Source of the DNA: Dysgonamonadaceae bacterium
GTDB taxonomy: Bacteria; Bacteroidota; Bacteroidia; Bacteroidales; Azobacteroidaceae
Direction: 5' to 3'
DNA length: 9,861 nt
Assembly: GCA_031282925.1 (NCBI GenBank)
Contig: JAITCT010000137.1
Span: 1 to 9,861 of the forward strand
Below, piece after piece: positions 1-6,295 of the stretch (its first letter is position 1; the number at the start of each line of letters is the position of its first letter). The position numbers were made by a program, and so were the translations under genes. The notes beneath the pieces are model-generated. The model was not told the DNA's origin. It saw nothing but the letters and a program-made list of their open reading frames with translations, and did not search any database.

Positions 1-636
1 CGGCATCGCCTTCAAAACCCTGACGGCTTCTTCATCTAAGGAAATGTAAACGCCTTCTTCCATCGTAACGTCCGAAACCGTTCCATCGCGGTTAACCATG
101 AAAGAACACCACACCCGACCTTGTATGCGTTGTTGCAAAGCGGCCGACGGATATTGAACATGACTGTAAATGAATTTGATCAATGCCGTATTTCCGCCGG
201 GGAATTGCGGCGTTTCATCCGCTTCGTCCCCGTTTTGCTCATCCGTTCGGATAGCCGGATCGGGTTCCGTTTCAGGATTTTCCAAATCCTGACTTTGATT
301 TTGTTCGTTCAATGCCATATCCTGTTTGTCCTGCTCTTCGGACAAAACTTTTTCCACAATTTCGTAGTCTTCGTAAACCGGCGGTTCCTGTTGTTCCGGC
401 TTGCCCGTCTGTTGCTCGGCAATTTGTTCGGTTTCAGCATCCGCCGGAATATCTGCTGCAAATTCATTTTCAATAAAAACGGGAGCCTGCAATTCCGGCA
501 TTCCGGGATAATCCGGATAATCGCTTTTCCACTCCAACAATACGTAAAAAGCAGATAAAACGACTGCAAATCCCATCAAAAAAAAGATGGTTCGTTTGTT
601 TTCCAAATCGGCTTCCGGTGTTTTTTTTGCTTCCAT
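1..636 (-). CDS. tonB: TonB-family energy transducer (C-terminus cut by window edge)
   Basis: Couples the inner-membrane proton-motive force (ExbB/ExbD) to TonB-dependent outer-membrane receptors. The translation shows a short cytoplasmic N-terminus (MEAKKTPEADLENKR), one membrane segment at about residues 16-34, then a long acidic, Glu/Gln/Pro-rich periplasmic linker (about 36-145). A TonB C-terminal domain follows from about residue 149: an IxYP-like VQYPSAA, then GRVWCSFMVNRDGTVSDV, then LDEEAVRVLKAMP at the window edge. The frame is open to base 1, giving 212 residues; probably about 20-40 more are missing (the usual PxW..PG end). The start was chosen because the lineage-typical 'LENKR + membrane helix' follows it and a TAnnTTTG box lies just upstream. 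It diverges from porQ. The paralogue and its partner receptor cannot be told from the sequence. Family assignment is firm; substrate unknown. Confidence 0.9.
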   Translation of the reverse strand, partial: MEAKKTPEADLENKRTIFFLMGFAVVLSAFYVLLEWKSDYPDYPGMPELQAPVFIENEFAADIPADAETEQIAEQQTGKPEQQEPPVYEDYEIVEKVLSEEQDKQDMALNEQNQSQDLENPETEPDPAIRTDEQNGDEADETPQFPGGNTALIKFIYSHVQYPSAALQQRIQGRVWCSFMVNRDGTVSDVTMEEGVYISLDEEAVRVLKAMP

Positions 637-654
637 AGTTTTCAAATCCTGATG

Positions 655-662
655 CAAAGATA
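655..662 (-). promoter_or_regulatory. Bacteroidetes-type -7 box upstream of tonB
   Basis: On the minus strand this reads TATCTTTG, an exact match to the TAnnTTTG consensus of the Bacteroidetes primary sigma factor. It lies 18 bp before the tonB ATG, which implies a very short leader. No good TTTG -33 box is visible at the expected spacing, so the call rests on the -7 box and its position. Confidence 0.45.
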
Positions 663-682
663 CTTTTTTCTTGTTTGATACG

Positions 683-714
683 TTTATAGTGTATTAAAAA
701 AAGTATTATTTTTG
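683..714 (+). promoter_or_regulatory. Candidate promoter for porQ-cmk
   Basis: TAttTTTG at 707-714 matches the Bacteroidetes -7 consensus. A weak -33 candidate (TTTA, one mismatch to TTTG) sits at 683-686, 20 bp upstream. The box overlaps an in-frame TTG at 712, which argues that translation starts at the ATG at 733 and not at that TTG. Confidence 0.5.
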
Positions 715-732
715 TGGAAAATTTTTGACAAG

Positions 733-1722
733 ATGCAAAAGATATTTATCCTGTTTCTCCTGATTTTAAGCCGCTTTCCGATATACGCCCAAGATGGAAA
801 TTCGGCTTTTACTTATTTGCTTTTGCCGGGATCGGCGCGTGCGGCGGCTCTGGGCGGCACAAATATTTCCATTATTGAAAACGACCTTCCGCTGATTTAT
901 CAAAATCCCGGCTTTCTCGGCCGGGAAATGGATAATACGTTAAATGTAAATTATTTGTCATACGTTGGCGACGTTAAACTGGGAAGCGCCACGTTTGCCA
1001 AAGCGCTGGGGGAAAGAAGCGCCTGGGGCGTAGGCGTCAACTTTTCCAATTACGGCAAAATACTGCATACGACAAAAGATGACGAAATTCAGGGCGATTT
1101 GAACGCAAGCGATATTTGCGGGAATATCTTTTTTTCCCGCGATTTGTCCGAAATGATACGAGGCGGAGTAGCTGTTAAATTTGTTTATTCCAACTATCTG
1201 AATAATACGGCCATTGGCTTGGGCGTTGATTTGGGAATCAGCTATTATAATCGGGAAAAAGACCTTTCCATCGGTTTGACGGGGAAAAATTTGGGGCGGC
1301 AAGTCAAGGCTTACGAAGAAGAATTGCTCAATTTACCTTGGGATATTCAATTGGGTATCAGTCAGAAATTGGGTCATGCCCCGATTCGCTATTCGATTAC
1401 GGGCGTTTATTTAACTCAGTGGAAATTCTATGATTTCCAACAGGGGGAAAAAGATTCTTTTGTGAAAACATTGTTCAAACACCTCGTTTTCGGAATTGAA
1501 TTTCTGCCGACTGAGAATTTCTGGATTGCCGCAGGATACAATGTCAAACGGGGAGCCGACATGAGTCTCAGCGACGGAGGCAACAAATGGGCTGCCTTTT
1601 CCGTCGGCGCCGGATTGAAGGTAAAAGCCTTCAGCATAGGTTGCTCCGTTGCCAAATACCATCCGGCAGCCACCTCGTTTATGCTTAGCCTTTCCACCTC
1701 GTTAACGGAAATGAAATTATGA
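733..1722 (+). CDS. porQ: Type IX secretion system protein PorQ
   Basis: Predicted outer-membrane beta-barrel of the type IX secretion system. In the established model PorQ works with PorZ, PorU and PorV in the attachment complex that cleaves C-terminal signals and anchors cargo to the surface. From the ATG at 733 there is a clean Sec signal peptide ([20 protein letters not shown]) with predicted cleavage near the AQ. A PorV/PorQ-like N-terminal motif follows ([15 protein letters not shown], then a QNPGFLG segment), then many alternating aromatic/hydrophobic strands rich in G, Y and F. Length 329 aa is normal for the family. A TTG at 712 would add seven residues, but it overlaps the -7 promoter box. 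The stop codon overlaps the cmk start (ATGA), so the two are probably co-transcribed and translationally coupled. Other PorV-like barrels are possible, but the cmk neighbour fits PorQ. Confidence 0.82.
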   Translation: MQKIFILFLLILSRFPIYAQDGNSAFTYLLLPGSARAAALGGTNISIIENDLPLIYQNPGFLGREMDNTLNVNYLSYVGDVKLGSATFAKALGERSAWGVGVNFSNYGKILHTTKDDEIQGDLNASDICGNIFFSRDLSEMIRGGVAVKFVYSNYLNNTAIGLGVDLGISYYNREKDLSIGLTGKNLGRQVKAYEEELLNLPWDIQLGISQKLGHAPIRYSITGVYLTQWKFYDFQQGEKDSFVKTLFKHLVFGIEFLPTENFWIAAGYNVKRGADMSLSDGGNKWAAFSVGAGLKVKAFSIGCSVAKYHPAATSFMLSLSTSLTEMKL

Positions 1723-2402
1723 ACAGGATAACGATTGCTGTCGACGGATATTCTTCATGCGGGAAAAGCACGATTGCCAAAGATTTAGCCAAAACGTTGA
1801 AATATACTTATATAGACAGCGGAGCCATGTACCGCGCCGTAACTTTGTACGCCCTCGAACACAATCTGTTTGAAGGCGATTATCCCAATGAAACAGTCTT
1901 GAAAAAACAAATCAACCAAATTCATATTGATTTCCGGTATAATGCGGCAACCGGAAAATCGGATACCTTCCTGAACGGCGAAAACGTAGAAAAAGAGATT
2001 CGCAGCATGGAAGTCGCCGGCAAAGTAAGTCCGGTTGCGGCAATCGGTTTTGTGCGGGAAGCATTGGTGAGGCAACAACAGGAAATGGGTAAAAACAAGG
2101 GTATTGTGATGGACGGGCGGGACATCGGGACGGTTGTTTTCCCCGACGCCGAATTGAAAATTTTTGTTACCGCACGGCCGGAAGTCCGGGCGCATCGCCG
2201 TTTGGCGGAACTGGCCGCCAAAGGTGAAAACGCGACGTTTGAAGAAGTCCTGGACAATTTAACCAAACGCGACCTCATCGACTCCACGCGAAAAGACGGC
2301 CCTCTGCGTCAGGCCGAAGACGCTGTGGTTATTGACAATTCCGACCTTACGGTTGAGGAACAGAACGCTATCATATTGAAATTGTTTAGAGATGTGAAAT
2401 AA
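1719..2402 (+). CDS. cmk: Cytidylate kinase, (d)CMP kinase
   Basis: Transfers the gamma-phosphate of ATP to CMP or dCMP in cytoplasmic pyrimidine nucleotide salvage and recycling. The sequence shows the P-loop GYSSCGKST (residues 10-18), the NMP-binding segment [10 protein letters not shown] (32-41), the conserved [12 protein letters not shown] (131-142), and the lid/C-terminal [14 protein letters not shown] arginine motif (about 182-195) ending in a [11 protein letters not shown] segment. The full length of 227 aa matches bacterial Cmk (about 220-230). The ATG overlaps the porQ stop by 4 bp, consistent with coupling. Nothing is unusual except a moderately long insertion-like stretch around residues 75-95, typical of long-form bacterial Cmk. 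Confidence 0.95.
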   Translation: MNRITIAVDGYSSCGKSTIAKDLAKTLKYTYIDSGAMYRAVTLYALEHNLFEGDYPNETVLKKQINQIHIDFRYNAATGKSDTFLNGENVEKEIRSMEVAGKVSPVAAIGFVREALVRQQQEMGKNKGIVMDGRDIGTVVFPDAELKIFVTARPEVRAHRRLAELAAKGENATFEEVLDNLTKRDLIDSTRKDGPLRQAEDAVVIDNSDLTVEEQNAIILKLFRDVK

Positions 2403-2404
2403 TC

Positions 2405-2420
2405 CTCCTGCCTTCAGGAG
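2405..2420 (+). other. Short hairpin between cmk and the next gene
   Basis: CTCCTG-CCTT-CAGGAG forms a perfect 6-bp GC-rich stem with a 4-nt loop three bases after the cmk stop. No T-run follows, so it is not a convincing intrinsic terminator. It may act as an mRNA processing or stability element, or modulate initiation at 2444. Confidence 0.35.
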
Positions 2421-2443
2421 ATTAGGGGGTAAAATACTGTAGA

Positions 2444-3238
2444 ATGAAATTTACTTCGTCCATCAAATTGTACAGGAAACTCCGGTACCGGAAAGGTTTC
2501 GGAGTTCATTCCCCTTTCATTTACAATTTGATTACCAAAGTGATTGAGGAAAACATACCTTATTACGTTTTTGATGAAATCGAGCACTTCCGGAAAGGGC
2601 TTGCGCTCCGGAAGGAAACCCAGCATAAAAATTACGGCGCGTTGCTGTTTCGCGTCATTCATTTTTTCAAATGCCGTACCATTCTGCAAATCAGGGCTTA
2701 CACCGGCGTCCTTACTTTATACCTCTCTTTGGCTTCCCGGAAAAATTCCGCCTGTTACGCTTTGGAAGAACATTCCGACTGGCTGGACGCCGTAAAAGTT
2801 TTTGCCGGACAGCATCGGTTAGAAAACCTGCATTGGATGGAGGGAGATTATGCCGACAATTTACGCAAATTAAAAGCTATTATTCCGACATTCGATTTGA
2901 TTTTTATTAATCGGTTGGGAAATGCGAAACAAACGGCGGAAACCGTCGAATTAACCCGGTCGTTTATCGGCGAAAAATCTATCCTGATTATCGACGGGAT
3001 ATATAAAAATAAAGCGATGAGAACTTTATGGGAAAAGGTAAAACACTTTCCCGAAACAAGCGTTACCATTGATTTGTTTGCTTTGGGCATTATTTTCTTT
3101 GATAAGAAATTACACAAACAACATTATAAAAACTATTTTGATTATGGCAAAAAGCAAAATCTATACGAGAAAAGGCGACAGCGGTTATACCTCTTTGGCT
3201 GGCGGAAAAAGGATACCCAAAACGAGTCCGAGACTTGA
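2444..3238 (+). CDS. Class I methyltransferase-fold protein with degenerate SAM site
   Basis: Resembles a Bacteroidetes family annotated as class I SAM-dependent methyltransferase. It begins with a basic 'LRYRKGFGVHSPFIYNLI' segment (about 13-30), then a Rossmann-like pattern: a motif I position at 80-95 (ILQIRAYTGVLTLYLS), an acidic second strand with ALEEH (106-110), a DLIFINRLGN strand (151-160), and a LIIDGIY strand (181-187). Motif I normally reads like (D/E)xGxxxG; here it is QIRAYTG, so the acidic residue and first glycine are gone. The usual FIDG is FINR. Catalytic activity and substrate are therefore doubtful. The last 31 residues (234-264) are read from sequence inside the following adenosyltransferase gene and are highly charged. 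The stop was probably once nearer residue 230. No SD is obvious, as is common in this phylum. Confidence 0.62.
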   Translation: MKFTSSIKLYRKLRYRKGFGVHSPFIYNLITKVIEENIPYYVFDEIEHFRKGLALRKETQHKNYGALLFRVIHFFKCRTILQIRAYTGVLTLYLSLASRKNSACYALEEHSDWLDAVKVFAGQHRLENLHWMEGDYADNLRKLKAIIPTFDLIFINRLGNAKQTAETVELTRSFIGEKSILIIDGIYKNKAMRTLWEKVKHFPETSVTIDLFALGIIFFDKKLHKQHYKNYFDYGKKQNLYEKRRQRLYLFGWRKKDTQNESET

Positions 3239-3695
3239 GGCTTACGGAACTGTTGACGAGTTAAATGCTTTCATCGCTTGCCTGTCGGAAGAAATCGACA
3301 ATGCACAGGACCGTCAATTCCTGCTGGGGATTCAATATAACCTGTTTACTTTGGGCAGTTACCTGGCGTCGGAAGCCGGCACGATGGACTGCCCCATTTC
3401 CGAAGAGAATATAAAGGAAATCGAATCGGAAATGGACGGGATTGATGCGATATTACCGCCGCTGAAGTATTTTATACTGCCGGGAGGCTGCAGGAGCAAC
3501 GCTTTGGCGCACGTTTGCCGTACCATTTGCCGCAGAGCGGAAAGAAACATCTTTCAAATTACGGAAATCGACCGGATGGATAAAAAAGCCTTGCAATATG
3601 TCAACCGCTTATCCGATTATTTCTTTTTATTTTCCCGAAAGCAAAGTTTTTACAAAAAAAGTAAAGAAATTATCTGGGAAAGCCCTTGTAAATAA
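3144..3695 (+). CDS. Cob(I)alamin adenosyltransferase, PduO type
   Basis: ATP:cob(I)alamin adenosyltransferase that makes the adenosylcobalamin coenzyme used, for example, by methylmalonyl-CoA mutase; cytoplasmic, usually a trimer. The N-terminal ATP-binding signature is clear: YTRKGDSGYTSLAGG (7-21), then RLEAYGTVDELNAFI (30-44). The C-terminal signature is ILPGGC followed by HVCRTICRRAERNI (111-136), and YVNRLSDYFFLFSR (152-165) completes the family pattern. 183 aa is normal. The ATG at 3144 was chosen because the family begins a few residues before TRKGDxG; an in-frame upstream ATG at 3069 would add a non-conserved hydrophobic leader. The start lies 95 bp inside the preceding gene, suggesting coupling or stop-codon loss upstream. 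The family's usual LPGGS has Cys for Ser here. Confidence 0.9.
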   Translation: MAKSKIYTRKGDSGYTSLAGGKRIPKTSPRLEAYGTVDELNAFIACLSEEIDNAQDRQFLLGIQYNLFTLGSYLASEAGTMDCPISEENIKEIESEMDGIDAILPPLKYFILPGGCRSNALAHVCRTICRRAERNIFQITEIDRMDKKALQYVNRLSDYFFLFSRKQSFYKKSKEIIWESPCK

Positions 3696-3715
3696 AAGAA
3701 ATATTTCTACTTTTG
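3686..3715 (+). promoter_or_regulatory. Candidate promoter for DUF2795-cysN
   Basis: TActTTTG at 3708-3715 matches the -7 consensus TAnnTTTG, and a CTTG/TTG -33 candidate sits at 3686-3688 with 19-bp spacing. The -33 box lies within the last codons of the adenosyltransferase gene. A transcript from here would have a leader of roughly 130 nt before the 73-aa gene. Confidence 0.5.
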
Positions 3716-3856
3716 CGAAAAATTTACATATTACGGGTGTATTTCCTTCTCACTGCGTCTTGCGATGAGGCCGAATGAAAATTGACACGGTCAAATGCGG
3801 CAATTTGAATTGCACCTTAGTTTTGCTGTTTGTACAATCTTTTAATGTGATTTGGT
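3716..3856 (+). promoter_or_regulatory. Leader/intergenic region upstream of DUF2795-cysN
   Basis: This non-coding stretch holds two short inverted repeats: TTGAC-ACG-GTCAA (3782-3794) and GCAATT-TG-AATTGC (3800-3813). Just after them is a second TAnnTTTG match (TAgtTTTG, 3818-3825) without a clear -33 partner. The palindromes could be operator half-sites for the downstream sulfate genes, or simple hairpins in a 5' leader. No known riboswitch motif was recognised. Confidence 0.3.
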
Positions 3857-4078
3857 ATGTATTGGACTTTAGAATTAGCTTCAAAATTAGAAGACGCCCC
3901 ATGGCCTGCAAGTAAGGATGAATTGATTGACTATGCCTTTCGATCGGGCGCTCCCCAGGAGGTTATTGAAAATCTCCAGGACATAGAAGATGAAGGGGAG
4001 ATTTATGAATCTATTGAGGATATTTGGGCGGATTATCCTACCAAAGAAGATTTTTTCTTCAATGAAGACGAGTATTAA
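3857..4078 (+). CDS. DUF2795 domain protein
   Basis: Small acidic soluble protein of 73 residues matching the DUF2795 type conserved in Bacteroidetes. It starts MYWTLELASKLEDAPWPASK, continues with a helical DELIDYAFRSGAPQEVIENLQD segment, and ends in the acidic YPTKEDFFFNEDEY. No catalytic motif, signal peptide or membrane segment is visible. The function is not established; the LIDYAFRSGAPQEVIENL portion looks like a small helical binding domain. It stands 36 bp upstream of the preferred cysN start and probably shares its transcript, although the same kind of gene is widespread outside sulfur operons, so a sulfur role should not be assumed. Confidence 0.85.
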   Translation: MYWTLELASKLEDAPWPASKDELIDYAFRSGAPQEVIENLQDIEDEGEIYESIEDIWADYPTKEDFFFNEDEY

Positions 4079-4114
4079 CGCTAAAAAACAATGCGGAGGG
4101 AGGCACTGAGCGCT

Positions 4115-5383
4115 ATGAATGGATATTTGGATATGGAACTCTTGCGTTTCACTACCGCAGGGAGTGTTGATGACGGAAAAAGTACGCTGATCGGACGGTT
4201 GCTCTACGATAGCAAATCCGTTTTTGAAGACCAGCTGGAAGCCGTAAAGACGGCGAGCGAACGGCTGGGTAATGAAGAGATAAACCTGGCCCTGCTAACC
4301 GACGGGCTTCGCGCCGAAAGGGAGCAGGGCATTACAATAGACGTTGCCTACCGTTATTTTGCCACGCCGAAACGGAAGTTCATCATTGCCGATACGCCGG
4401 GACACATCGAATACACCCGGAATATGGTTACGGGCGCTTCTACCGCCGATGCGGCTGTTATTCTTGTTGATGCGCGGAACGGTATCGTCGAGCAGACCAA
4501 ACGCCATTCGTATATCGCTTCGCTGCTGGGAATCGACAACGTGATACTGGCCGTCAACAAAATGGATTTGGCCGGCTTTTCGGAAGAAGTTTTCCTCAAC
4601 ATCAAATCGGAGTACGCCGGAATTGTAAACCGGTTGACTTTGAAGAATGTACACTACATCCCCATCTCGGCGCGCGACGGCGACAATGTGGTCAACCCTT
4701 CCGGAAATATGCTCTGGTACAAAGGCGCTACCTTGCTGAACTTGCTGGAAACGCTGCCCGTCAAGGAAGACCTGGATAAGCTCCCCCTGCGTTTCCCCGT
4801 GCAGTACGTTATCCGCCCGCAGAGCGATAATTTCCACGATTACCGCGCCTACGCAGGCCGGTTGGCAAGCGGAGGAGTAAAAGTGGGGGACAGGGTTGTC
4901 ATATTACCCTCGTTCACCGAATCGACCGTTAAAGCCATTGACGAAGCCGACCGGTCTTTGGATGCGGCATTTGCTCCCCGGTCGGTATCGCTCCGCTTGA
5001 ACGACAACCTGGATGTGAGCCGCGGCAACATGATTGTGAAGAGCGGCAGCCTGCCGTTTACCGGCGCGGATATTTCCCTGCTGGTTTGCTGGCTCAACCA
5101 CCGCCCGCTGAACGTGGGGGACAAATACATCGTCCGGCATACTACGGACGAAGTCTTTGGAATTGTCAAGGAGGTTGCTTTCAAAGTAAACATCAATACC
5201 CTGGAAAATATAACCGACGATAAGGTCGTCAGGATGAACGACATTGCCCACATCCGGATAAAAACTTCCAAACCCCTGCACTACGATTTGTATGCCGGCA
5301 ACCGCGTAACGGGAAGCCTTGTCCTCATCAATGAAGCCACGTTTGAAACTGCAGGCGCCGGTATGATTGCAGAACCGTTTTAA
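4115..5383 (+). CDS. cysN: Sulfate adenylyltransferase subunit 1, CysN
   Basis: GTPase subunit of ATP sulfurylase. With CysD it drives formation of APS from ATP and sulfate, using GTP hydrolysis; cytoplasmic. From the ATG at 4115 the GTPase motifs are intact: G1 GSVDDGKST (16-24), G2 GITID (72-76), G3 DTPGH (93-97), G4 NKMD (148-151), and G5 around PISARDGDNV. Two beta-barrel domains of the EF-Tu type follow, ending in LVLINEATFETAGAGMI. At 422 aa it has no fused APS-kinase (CysC) domain. An ATG at 4091 is in frame, but a strong purine-rich SD (CGGAGGGAGG, 4094-4103) lies 11 bp before the ATG at 4115, so the later start is preferred; an ATG at 4133 is also possible. CysD, normally adjacent upstream, is absent from this window; the upstream neighbour is the DUF2795 gene. 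Base composition (about 53% GC in a sampled 60-bp line) contrasts sharply with the following genes. Confidence 0.93.
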   Translation: MNGYLDMELLRFTTAGSVDDGKSTLIGRLLYDSKSVFEDQLEAVKTASERLGNEEINLALLTDGLRAEREQGITIDVAYRYFATPKRKFIIADTPGHIEYTRNMVTGASTADAAVILVDARNGIVEQTKRHSYIASLLGIDNVILAVNKMDLAGFSEEVFLNIKSEYAGIVNRLTLKNVHYIPISARDGDNVVNPSGNMLWYKGATLLNLLETLPVKEDLDKLPLRFPVQYVIRPQSDNFHDYRAYAGRLASGGVKVGDRVVILPSFTESTVKAIDEADRSLDAAFAPRSVSLRLNDNLDVSRGNMIVKSGSLPFTGADISLLVCWLNHRPLNVGDKYIVRHTTDEVFGIVKEVAFKVNINTLENITDDKVVRMNDIAHIRIKTSKPLHYDLYAGNRVTGSLVLINEATFETAGAGMIAEPF

Positions 5384-5401
5384 ACTTAGGTGACGAAAAT
5401 A

Positions 5402-5414
5402 TAGAAGAACAAAT
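5402..5414 (+). repeat. Left copy of 13-bp direct repeat bordering the AT-rich block
   Basis: TAGAAGAACAAAT occurs here, 19 bp after the cysN stop, and again at 7678-7690, 12 bp before the cysH start. It could be a target-site duplication or attachment core from an insertion. The 9-mer GAAGAACAA also occurs at 5477-5485, so the AT- and purine-rich composition weakens the case. Confidence 0.35.
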
Positions 5415-5449
5415 TATCAAAAAAGCAAGAATGAGTTTTGACAAAAAAA

Positions 5450-5692
5450 ATGGAAATAGGCATTATTCCTAAATTTGAAGAACAAGGTTGGGTTGACAGA
5501 ACCCGCTTTCCCATAGATTTAGACAATCATAGCAACTTTTTCCCATTACTGCCAATACAAGAAATAATGCCACAAATACTTCCTCTCTATAACGCAATAT
5601 TTAAAATAACAAGATACGGAGTTGAACATACCAACATAAAAAAATCATATGGAAGAATTAAAATATTTCAAATTAGCAAAACAACTCAATGA
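5450..5692 (+). CDS. Small unknown protein, first gene of AT-rich cassette
   Basis: An 80-residue reading frame from the ATG at 5450; not recognised. It reads MEIGIIPKFEEQGWVDRTRF, then PIDLDNHSNFFPLLPIQEIM, then a helical LPLYNAIFKITRYGVEHT and a basic tail. No signal peptide, membrane segment or catalytic motif is evident. A TTG at 5438 could extend it by four residues. An eight-A tract at 5443-5450 lies exactly at the start. With one A fewer, the ATG at 5431 (MSFDKK) would be in frame and give an 86-aa product. The 3' end overlaps the next gene by 44 bp. Its composition matches the two following genes and differs from cysN, so it probably belongs to the inserted cassette. It could be a truncated or decayed gene. 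Confidence 0.45.
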   Translation: MEIGIIPKFEEQGWVDRTRFPIDLDNHSNFFPLLPIQEIMPQILPLYNAIFKITRYGVEHTNIKKSYGRIKIFQISKTTQ

Positions 5693-6266
5693 GAGATTTC
5701 GTGAAGAACTTCTTAAAAAAGAGGCACATTTTAGAGGGAATATAAAGTCGTGTTCTTTAATATCGCTCAATAGAGAAACACCTGCGATAGGTATAAGTGA
5801 CATCTTAACAGAAACTGCTGCAGAAAGTAAGTTGTCAGAATTCGAGCCACAAAAACCAGGTCTGAAAATTCCCAAAAAATATCTTCAATCTTGGATTATT
5901 CTCCATGCCATAAAACATAATCATATATTACCCTTTGGCGATAATCTGAATCTGACTTTTATAACTTCTGAATTAGCGATTGTATTACGGGGCAACAAAC
6001 GTGTCAATGATATTTTAGCAATTAATGAAAATGAAGACCTTGTTGTAATAAAATTATTGTGTCAAGAAAATAAAAAAGAACAAGCTAAAGAACAAGCTCT
6101 TGAATTCAAAAAAATTATAGAGGATGAAGATGAAAAAGATTTTTTCAAAGAATTAACCAAATTAATGACAGGAAGAAGTTGGAGTGGCAATGTAAAATGT
6201 GTGATTGTGTGGACAAAAGACGCACAGAACCCAAGACGTGAAGAAATAGAGGTTTATCAATTATAA
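5649..6266 (+). CDS. PD-(D/E)XK nuclease-like protein lacking the E-x-K pair
   Basis: A 205-residue soluble protein not recognised as a named family. An N-terminal charged helical part (1-35) is followed by a mixed alpha/beta region. The section from about residue 104 resembles a restriction-endonuclease-like core: ITSELAIVL (Glu108), RVNDILAINENEDLVVIKLL (Asp121, strand 131-137), then a helix with KEQAKEQALEFKK (143-155), matching the usual 'D ... (D/E)xK ... QxxxY' layout. At the catalytic E-x-K position it has Lys135-Leu136-Leu137, so both the acid and the lysine are missing. This is an inference from pattern, not a search result. The C-terminus (VKCVIVW then RREEIEVYQL) looks complete. 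It overlaps the preceding gene by 44 bp and sits 29 bp before the metallo-nuclease gene. GC is very low (25% in a sampled 60-bp line). It may be a catalytically dead regulatory or binding partner, or a decaying gene. Confidence 0.6.
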   Translation: MEELKYFKLAKQLNERFREELLKKEAHFRGNIKSCSLISLNRETPAIGISDILTETAAESKLSEFEPQKPGLKIPKKYLQSWIILHAIKHNHILPFGDNLNLTFITSELAIVLRGNKRVNDILAINENEDLVVIKLLCQENKKEQAKEQALEFKKIIEDEDEKDFFKELTKLMTGRSWSGNVKCVIVWTKDAQNPRREEIEVYQL

Positions 6267-6295
6267 CATCTTGATAATTACACATTTGAAAAATC

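Noticed and set aside
121..558. Plus-strand 145-codon frame opposite the TonB gene
   Set aside because: It is antisense to a clearly recognisable TonB and has a biased, phenylalanine-rich product with no family resemblance.
712..732. Upstream TTG start for porQ
   Set aside because: It overlaps the TAnnTTTG promoter box, and the signal peptide begins cleanly at the ATG at 733.
2403..2430. Intrinsic terminator after cmk
   Set aside because: The hairpin has no following T-run, and the next gene starts close by in the same direction.
3069..3143. Upstream in-frame ATG for the cobalamin adenosyltransferase
   Set aside because: It would add a 25-residue hydrophobic leader not found in the family; the conserved TRKGDSG lies just after the ATG at 3144.
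3751..3776. Degenerate copy of the GTCATTGCGAG repeat before DUF2795
   Set aside because: GTCTTGCGATGAGGCCGAA shares pieces of the motif only with gaps; similarity is too weak to call.
4295..4837. 180-codon minus-strand frame inside cysN
   Set aside because: It is an antisense shadow of conserved GTPase sequence with no motif of its own.
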